From assembly GCA_023419055.1 (NCBI GenBank), contig JAEZYO010000905.1, forward strand, positions 1 through 17,514: a stretch of DNA of 17,514 bases, in the 5' to 3' direction. Position numbers and translations under genes: made by a program. This document shows positions 13,642-17,514 of this stretch, piece after piece. Position 1 is the first letter of the stretch; each line of letters begins with the position of its first letter. Under the pieces are notes generated by a model. The model did not search any database and was not told the origin of the DNA. It saw nothing but the letters and a program-made list of their open reading frames with translations. This DNA is from Pseudomonadota bacterium (GTDB taxonomy: Bacteria > Myxococcota > Polyangia > Polyangiales > Polyangiaceae).

Positions 13642-13736
13642 GGGACCTCGAACCTGAAGAGTGCCACAAGCCCTTCCGCGAGACACCTTCCTCGCCCGAT
13701 TCAGGCTAAGCTCGCCGCGAGAGCCCGCGGAGCCCC

Positions 13737-14861
13737 ATGCTCGACAGCCCGGAAGCCAGCCAAGAACGCACGCGGAAAATCCTGCTCGCGGTGATCGCGG
13801 GCCTCATCAGCGTGCTCTTCCTCTGGATGATCCACGAGTTCTTGGTCGCGCTTCTCTTCGCGGCCTTGCTCGCCGGGCTCGCGCATCCGCTCTACCGCCG
13901 CTTCGTGCGGCGCTTTCGCGGCAAAAAGAGCCTGGCCTCGGCGTGCACCATCGTGCTCGTGCTCCTGCTCGTCATCGGCCCGGTGATCGGGTTCGCCGCG
14001 CTCGTGAGCGTGCAGGCCATCGAGCTAGCGCACCAGGCTCGAGATTTCGTGCAAGGTCAGCTCGCGAACGCGCCGCGGCTCGACGAGCTCACGCGCAACT
14101 TCCCCGTCCTCGCGAAGCTTCGGCCCTACCGCGAGCAAATCTACGGCAAGGCGGGCGAGATCGCGGGCGAAGTCGGGAGCTACGCCATCGCCGTGATCAC
14201 CGCGGCAGCGAGGGAGACGGCGTCGTTCTTCTTCATGCTGTTCGTGATGCTCTACGCGATGTTCTTCTTCCTCATCGACGGGCGTCAGACTCTCGGCAAG
14301 ATCCTCTACTACCTCCCGCTTCCTCCCGAAGACGAGAGCCGCATCGTCGACCGCTTCCTCTCGGTGACTCGCGCGACCATCAAGGGCACGCTCGTGGTCG
14401 GCGCGGTCCAGGGAGCGCTCGGCGGCGTCGCGTTCTGGGCTGCCGGCATCGAAGGCGCCGCGCTCTGGGGCACGGTCATGGCCGTGCTCTCCGTGCTACC
14501 CGGAATCGGGACGGCGCTGGTCTGGATTCCGGCGGTGATTTTCCTCTTCATCGTGGGTCGCACGGGCGCGGCGCTGGGCGTGCTCGCGTGGTGCACGGCG
14601 GTCGTCGGCACCATCGACAACCTCCTGCGTCCCTGGCTCGTCGGCAAGGACACCAAGCTCTCTGACCTCTTGATCTTGCTCTCGACGCTCGGTGGCATCG
14701 TCCTGTTCGGGCCGCTCGGCATCGTGATAGGTCCGATCGTGGCGGCGCTGTTCGTCACGATCTGGGAGCTCTACGGCTCTGCCTTCAAGGACGTGCTCCC
14801 TGCGCCCGAGCCGACGCCCTCCGTGATCCCTCCGCCCGTGTCCGAGAAGCCGCGTGGCTGA
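13737..14861 (+). CDS. AI-2E/PerM family transporter
   Basis: This is a 374-residue polytopic inner-membrane protein of the AI-2E transporter (PerM, formerly UPF0118) family. Members are proposed exporters of autoinducer-2 or other small molecules, or sodium/proton antiporters in some bacteria. Visible segments run from LLAVIAGLISVLFLW near residue 16 to a last helix before WELYG. They include the paired N-terminal helices, a soluble middle part (about 95-150), FFFMLFVMLYAMFFFLIDG, and the late conserved LPGIGTALVWIPAVIFL, IDNLLRPWLVGK and GPLGIVIGPIVAALF blocks. About eight membrane helices fit the family. A short Pro-rich tail closes the protein. The ATG start is 95 bases from the divergent lipoprotein start. 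The transported compound cannot be told. Confidence 0.92.
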   Translation: MLDSPEASQERTRKILLAVIAGLISVLFLWMIHEFLVALLFAALLAGLAHPLYRRFVRRFRGKKSLASACTIVLVLLLVIGPVIGFAALVSVQAIELAHQARDFVQGQLANAPRLDELTRNFPVLAKLRPYREQIYGKAGEIAGEVGSYAIAVITAAARETASFFFMLFVMLYAMFFFLIDGRQTLGKILYYLPLPPEDESRIVDRFLSVTRATIKGTLVVGAVQGALGGVAFWAAGIEGAALWGTVMAVLSVLPGIGTALVWIPAVIFLFIVGRTGAALGVLAWCTAVVGTIDNLLRPWLVGKDTKLSDLLILLSTLGGIVLFGPLGIVIGPIVAALFVTIWELYGSAFKDVLPAPEPTPSVIPPPVSEKPRG

Positions 14862-14889
14862 GACGGGCGGGTAGGTTCCAGGCAGGGAT

Positions 14890-14913
14890 GAGCGCTCGTC
14901 CTCAGGAGCGCTC
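14890..14913. terminator. Possible bidirectional hairpin between convergent genes
   Basis: GAGCGCTC occurs twice, separated by eight bases. Each copy is itself a palindrome, so the pair forms a perfect 8-bp stem-loop. It spans the stop codon of the PL11 lyase and lies 28 bases past the exporter stop, the usual place for a shared terminator. No T-run is present, so Rho or structure-based termination would be needed. Confidence 0.3.
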
Positions 14914-16966
14914 AACGCACCGTGATGTCCGGCGCCGGCGGCGGCATCATGCCGCTGCCGATGTGAAAGCTCGGGTGCGGCGGCTGATTGTAGGCCGACT
15001 GCTGCCAGGAGATCGCCGAGCGGTACTGAGGATCGTGCATCAAGGTGTAGATGCGACGAGTCGTGACGTCCGTCGTCGTGTAGAGGCGAAGGTTCGTGCC
15101 GCAGCGGAAGATCACTTCCTCGCGCCAGTCGCCGATCAGATCCGCGCTCAGGTTCGGGGTCGACTTCGTACCGTTGATCGACGAGCAGCCGTCGGCCGTG
15201 AGCAACCGGCCACCACCGACCTTGTCGACGTGATTGCCGTCGAGGAGCTCGCGCGTCTCGTCACCGTCCCACCAGAGCAAGAAGTTCGTCGAGCCCGGGC
15301 GCGCGCCCACGCTCTGACCGTCTTCACCGAGCCGATCGGAGCTGTTGGTCCAAAACTCTGCGCCCGGGTGGTCGGGATCGACGTCTCCCGCCACGCCGCG
15401 CCCGGGTCCCTCCTCGCCTCCGTTCGCAGGGCCCTGAAAGACGATCTCGCACGTCTCGGCGTCTCGCAGCGAGTAGTTCCGCGAATTGCCGCCCTCGTGC
15501 GGGATGAAGACCTCCAGGCCGGGTCGATCGGGGATGAAGTCGCTCGCGTGGAGCGCGTCGCCGTGCCCGAGGTTCGTGGAGCAACCGCGAGTGCCGTCGC
15601 TCTTGATCATGGACGCGCCGTAGATGATGTCCTGGCGCAAGTCGCCGTCCACGTCGGCGATGCTGATGCCGTGACTGCCCTGACCCGTGTAGTTGGTCTC
15701 CTCGTTGCTGTCGGAGGTCCACACCTTGCTGAGCGCCGCGTCTCGCCAGTTCCAGGCGGTGATCGTCGAACGAGTGTAGTAGCCGCGGCCCATGAGCGCG
15801 CTCGGGCGACCGTCCGGGGTGACGAACGCGACCGCGCCGACGAAGCGATCGACGCGGTTACCGTAGTTGTCGCCCCAGCTCGAGACGTTGCCGCGCGCGA
15901 TCTCGAAAGGCACCGTCGCGAGCTCCGAACCATCCACCCCGCTGAACACGGTGAGGTACTCGGGCCCGGTGAGGATGTACCCCGAGTCGTTACGGTAGTC
16001 GGCGTTCGGGTCGTCGTTGCCCAGGATGACGTTCTTGCCCTTGCCGTCGACGGTCCCCGGCGCGGTCTTCACGACCAACTCCGACTTTCCGTCCCCGTCG
16101 AGGTCGTAGACGAGAAACTGAGTGTAGTGCGCGCCCTCGCGGATGTTGCGGCCGAGATCGATCAGCCAGAGTCGCGTCCCGTCGAGCTTCACGCCCTCGA
16201 GCTTCACCGTATTGGTGACGCCCTCGTTCGCGTTGTCTTGCGGGCTGTCCTCCCACTTGACGACGAGATCGTAGTGGCCGTCCCCATCGAGATCGCCGGC
16301 CGACGCATCGCCCGGGGTGTAGCCTTCGGGCGCGGCGAGCTGAATGTCGAGGTAGTTCTGGTTCCAGGTCGAAACCTTTTCGCTGTCCTCTCGCTCGGTA
16401 CCGTCGAGCACGGCTCGCACCGTGTACTCGGCGTCTGCGGGCGCGCCCGCGTCGAGGTAGTTGGTCGAGTCGGTGATGGGTGCCGCGTTGACCTTGGTTC
16501 CGTCGCGGTACACGTTGTACGAGATCGTCTCGGGCTCGTACCCGAACATGCGCCACGACACGAAATTGCCGCCGGCGACGCGCGCGGCGACCACGCCGCG
16601 GCAGATGTTCTCCATCTGGACGTGACCGGTAGCTAGCCCCGGCATGCGCCCGCAGCCGCCATCCGCGGGTGCCCCGCCCGAGCCGCTCGAGCCTGCGAGC
16701 CCACCGCTGCCGGCCGCGGCTCCGCCTGCGCTCGAGCCCCCCGAGGTGGCCCCGCTGGCGCCGCCAGCCAGAGCGCCGCCCGTAGCGCTGGCGCCCGCGC
16801 TGCCCGCACCGCCGCTCGCCGATATCCCGCCCGAGCCCGCGGTGTTTCCTCCTCCGGATGGGTTCGAGACCCCATCCTCACCGGAGCAAGCAGCCACCAC
16901 GAGCGCGCCGCAGAGTACCGAGCAGGTTCCGAGCGACGATAGGTTCGACTTTCGGGGGATCGACAT
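14912..16966 (-). CDS. Rhamnogalacturonan lyase lipoprotein (PL11)
   Basis: This 684-residue secreted polysaccharide lyase cleaves the rhamnose-galacturonate backbone of pectin by beta-elimination. ATG 16966 gives a lipoprotein signal peptide (MSIPRKSNLS, core, LVVAAC) with lipidated C27 and +2 Ser. The in-frame start at 17050 falls in a terminator hairpin and is rejected. Residues about 33-105 are a Gly/Ser/Ala-rich spacer. The catalytic region starts at QMENICRGVVAARV (117-130), followed by a fibronectin-like portion (NVYRDGTKVNA). The PL11 eight-bladed propeller then carries calcium loops DLDGDGHYD (225-233), DLDGDGKSE (288-296) and DVDGDLRQD (438-446), together with NYGNRVDRFVGAVAF, TITAWNWRD and the closing PPHPSFHIGSGM. 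A bacterial surface location is inferred from the lipid anchor plus long linker. No transporter for pectin fragments is adjacent. Confidence 0.93.
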   Translation of the reverse strand: MSIPRKSNLSSLGTCSVLCGALVVAACSGEDGVSNPSGGGNTAGSGGISASGGAGSAGASATGGALAGGASGATSGGSSAGGAAAGSGGLAGSSGSGGAPADGGCGRMPGLATGHVQMENICRGVVAARVAGGNFVSWRMFGYEPETISYNVYRDGTKVNAAPITDSTNYLDAGAPADAEYTVRAVLDGTEREDSEKVSTWNQNYLDIQLAAPEGYTPGDASAGDLDGDGHYDLVVKWEDSPQDNANEGVTNTVKLEGVKLDGTRLWLIDLGRNIREGAHYTQFLVYDLDGDGKSELVVKTAPGTVDGKGKNVILGNDDPNADYRNDSGYILTGPEYLTVFSGVDGSELATVPFEIARGNVSSWGDNYGNRVDRFVGAVAFVTPDGRPSALMGRGYYTRSTITAWNWRDAALSKVWTSDSNEETNYTGQGSHGISIADVDGDLRQDIIYGASMIKSDGTRGCSTNLGHGDALHASDFIPDRPGLEVFIPHEGGNSRNYSLRDAETCEIVFQGPANGGEEGPGRGVAGDVDPDHPGAEFWTNSSDRLGEDGQSVGARPGSTNFLLWWDGDETRELLDGNHVDKVGGGRLLTADGCSSINGTKSTPNLSADLIGDWREEVIFRCGTNLRLYTTTDVTTRRIYTLMHDPQYRSAISWQQSAYNQPPHPSFHIGSGMMPPPAPDITVR

Positions 16967-17028
16967 GTTGTTGCTGCTCTTGTTAGGGCACGCGCCTCGC
17001 GCGCCTTGCTGAAAAGAAACGTCAAGAC

Positions 17029-17048
17029 GGTTGCCCAACGGGGCAACC
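17029..17048 (-). terminator. Intrinsic terminator of the vWA gene
   Basis: GGTTGCCC and GGGCAACC form a perfect 8-bp stem with a four-base loop. On the minus strand it begins 15 bases after the vWA-gene stop and is followed by GTCTTGACGTTTCTTTTC, a T-rich stretch. The U-run is broken rather than immediate, but the stem and position fit a Rho-independent terminator. It separates the vWA gene from the PL11 gene. Confidence 0.65.
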
Positions 17049-17063
17049 ATCGCAGGCGGGGTG

Positions 17064-17514
17064 TCAGCGTGGCGGGCGAGTCGTGCAGCCGAACTCCACG
17101 CTCAGTTGCGCCGCGGTATCGACCTGAACTGCCGAACAAGTGACGTCGCAGAGCACGATAGCGGTGGGGTTGGTCGCGTCGTCGTATCGCCACGTTTCGG
17201 GAGCAACACAGGTCTCGTCGTAGCCGAGCGCGAGCTGATTGCCCGAGCCGTCGGTGACGCTGACGTTCACGCGTGATGGATCGAAGACTTGATCGCCAGG
17301 CGGTGTCGGGATGGGCACGTTGCAAGAGACCGCCGTGCTGCGGATGCCGTTCACGATCGCGGTCAGATCGGCGGCGGTTTGCTCGGGGTCTCCGGTCTCG
17401 ATCACGAACGCCTGCGTCGTTCCTCCAGCCACCGCGATCTGATTGAGGTTGGTCACCGCGTCGGGAGCGCCGTCGACCGGAGGATTCTGGACGCCTACCA
17501 CGTAGGTCGGGATG
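17064..17514 (-). CDS. C-terminal part of a vWA-domain secreted protein (partial)
   Basis: The gene runs off the right end of the window; 149 residues are visible and the true start lies outside. The first visible residues, IPTYVVGVQ, then NLNQIAVAGGTTQAFVI, are the end of a von Willebrand factor A fold: a strand, then the characteristic last helix and strand that follow a T-x-V-x-G-V motif. A C-terminal extension of about 100 residues follows, carrying conserved cysteines (SCNVPIP, DETCVAPE, IVLCDVTCSAVQ, VEFGCTT) and the WRYDDATNPTAIVLC pattern. This vWA plus Cys-rich extension is common in myxobacterial exported proteins. The upstream part usually carries a signal peptide and linker. A role in surface adhesion or calcium-dependent binding is an inference, since the MIDAS residues lie outside the window. 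Confidence 0.8.
   Translation of the reverse strand, partial: IPTYVVGVQNPPVDGAPDAVTNLNQIAVAGGTTQAFVIETGDPEQTAADLTAIVNGIRSTAVSCNVPIPTPPGDQVFDPSRVNVSVTDGSGNQLALGYDETCVAPETWRYDDATNPTAIVLCDVTCSAVQVDTAAQLSVEFGCTTRPPR

Noticed and set aside
14888..16636. 582-residue plus-strand open frame opposite the PL11 gene
   Set aside because: It is an antisense shadow: Arg/Val-rich with no recognisable domain, while the minus strand encodes a complete PL11 enzyme with calcium loops.
16967..17050. Upstream in-frame start for the PL11 gene at 17050
   Set aside because: It begins inside the terminator hairpin and would bury the signal peptide behind 28 residues.
1..17514. tRNA, rRNA, CRISPR array, insertion sequence, toxin-antitoxin or defence system
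   Set aside because: I looked for these by eye and found no supporting repeats, transposase or characteristic motifs.

Overview
The window is a GC-rich (roughly two-thirds G+C), densely packed bacterial chromosomal segment. The style points to a myxobacterium (Polyangia-like delta-proteobacterial lineage). The reasons are the lipoproteins with long Gly/Ser/Ala linkers, the C-terminal piece of a vWA-type surface protein, the GYF_2-like domain protein, the Pro/Tyr-rich secreted membrane protein and the extreme GC bias at third positions. This placement is inferred from protein style; there is no rRNA or other marker gene in the window. No tRNA, rRNA, CRISPR array, insertion sequence or phage gene was seen.

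Layout. (1) 13-1138, minus strand: a HAD phosphatase/phosphomutase and a small hypothetical protein. (2) 1514-3880, plus strand: three overlapping genes, namely a fatty acid 2-hydroxylase-type di-iron membrane enzyme, an unknown acidic-tailed protein whose GTG overlaps the hydroxylase stop, and an RlmD/RumA-type iron-sulfur 5-methyluridine methyltransferase that overlaps the acidic protein out of frame. (3) 3981-4676, plus: a GYF_2-like/GAF-like protein, converging on (4) a KANL3/Tex30-type alpha/beta hydrolase (4666-5277, minus). (5) After a 330-base gap rich in inverted repeats, a plus-strand run at 5608-9858: a secreted Pro/Tyr-rich membrane protein, a site-2-protease-like membrane peptidase with CBS domains, a POT-family peptide/H+ symporter, and an unknown TPR-like/Pro-rich protein. 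(6) 9871-13641, minus: a beta-propeller-like lipoprotein, a class I methyltransferase, a Cys-rich lipoprotein and glutamyl-Q tRNA(Asp) synthetase, whose start overlaps the lipoprotein stop. (7) 13737-14861, plus: an AI-2E/PerM family exporter. (8) 14912-17514, minus: a PL11 rhamnogalacturonan lyase lipoprotein and, upstream of a convincing intrinsic terminator, the C-terminal end of a vWA-domain protein cut by the window edge.

Most of this is housekeeping plus cell-envelope function. Two genes modify RNA: the m5U methyltransferase acts on rRNA and GluQRS on the tRNA(Asp) wobble queuosine. The 2-hydroxylase fits the 2-hydroxy fatty acids known from myxobacterial lipids. The PL11 lyase gives a surface pectin-degrading capacity. 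I see no defence island or biosynthetic cluster. The less explained parts are the coupled hydroxylase / acidic protein / methyltransferase trio, the palindrome-rich gap at 5278-5607, and the mutually exclusive hairpins at 11430-11486.
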